A DNA stretch of 40,228 bases from Clostridia bacterium (GTDB taxonomy: Bacteria; Bacillota; Clostridia; Christensenellales; Borkfalkiaceae). Position numbers and translations under genes: made by a program. Positions 40,163-40,228 of the stretch are shown here, piece by piece; the stretch's first letter is position 1, and each line of letters begins with the position of its first letter. The stretch lies in contig JAFURH010000035.1 of the NCBI GenBank assembly GCA_017471945.1, positions 1 through 40,228 on the forward strand, written 5' to 3'. The notes under the pieces are model-generated. The model saw nothing but the letters and a program-made list of their open reading frames with translations. It was not told where the DNA came from and searched no databases.

Positions 40163-40228
40163 TCAAAGCAATCTCTGCAAAATGAGCTTTAACGCATATT
40201 TGGAATGTTCGTAAGTCAAGCCGCCTTG
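40163..40228 (-). CDS. 3' end of an unidentified gene
   Basis: Twenty-one codons ending in TGA (40163-40165) are open to the right edge, ending ...EHSKYALKLILQRLL, which looks like an amphipathic C-terminal helix. The position just beyond a shared terminator and convergent with ung supports a real gene end. The family cannot be named from so little. Confidence 0.45.
   Translation of the reverse strand, partial: QGGLTYEHSKYALKLILQRLL

Noticed and set aside
1-40228. Mobile element, prophage, CRISPR or defence cluster
   Set aside because: No transposase, integrase, terminal inverted repeats, attachment-site duplications, spaced repeats or recognisable defence proteins were seen. The only repeats are in-frame coding repeats at 32-216, 28831-28890 and in the 674-residue protein.

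Overview
The window reads as a chromosomal segment of an endospore-forming member of the Firmicutes, most likely class Clostridia. The reasons are spoIVA, RNase J, a large SRP RNA with an Alu domain, a lysine riboswitch, strong AGGAGG-type ribosome binding sites and many near-consensus sigma-A promoters with 17-base spacers. No transposon, prophage, CRISPR array, rRNA or tRNA gene was seen. Placement below class level cannot be made from the sequence alone. Coding density is high and most genes sit in tight same-strand operons.

Layout. (1) 1-7000, minus strand: RNase J, a tRNA wobble-uridine pair (trmR, trhP), L-asparaginase, an M29 aminopeptidase and a metal-handling G3E GTPase with a His/Cys repeat tail cut by the window edge. 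(2) 7074-9240, minus: a 674-residue repeat protein of unknown function under its own consensus promoter. (3) 9416-11195, minus: spoIVA with a sigma-E-like promoter that lies inside the terminator of the operon upstream, followed by a previously unlisted 45-codon gene. (4) 11210-16780, minus: a five-gene operon encoding a membrane protein, a methyltransferase, Hsp33, a TPR protein and a helical-repeat protein. (5) 16830-19975, plus: a lysine riboswitch with its terminator, then asd-dapA-dapB for diaminopimelate and lysine. (6) 19985-28576, minus: mnmE, a LysR regulator, lepA, hemW, a shikimate-kinase-like gene, a ketopantoate-reductase-like gene, and gltX with its own promoter. (7) 28599-33185, minus: a fused double ECF transporter ATPase, ecfT, truA and a membrane protein with a GNPY-repeat tail. 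(8) 33351-34493: a YitT-family membrane protein on plus, ending at a shared terminator. (9) 34492-37230, minus: mrp on its own consensus promoter, then relQ and an anchored ComEC-like hydrolase on another. (10) 37304-40228: SRP RNA, a C_GCAxxG_C_C family gene, a phosphopantetheinyl transferase that appears to be leaderless, mtnN, ung and the 3' end of an unidentified gene.

Most of this is core metabolism and RNA or translation biology: tRNA modification (MnmE, TruA, TrhP, TrmR), RNA decay (RNase J), translation (LepA, GltX), protein targeting (SRP RNA), stringent response (RelQ) and wall/lysine supply (Asd-DapA-DapB). I found no clear defence or mobile system. The least explained items are the 674-residue repeat protein, the metal-binding repeat array in the GTPase, the small gene after spoIVA, the nested terminator/promoter before spoIVA, the RelQ plus anchored hydrolase pair, and the leaderless phosphopantetheinyl transferase gene.
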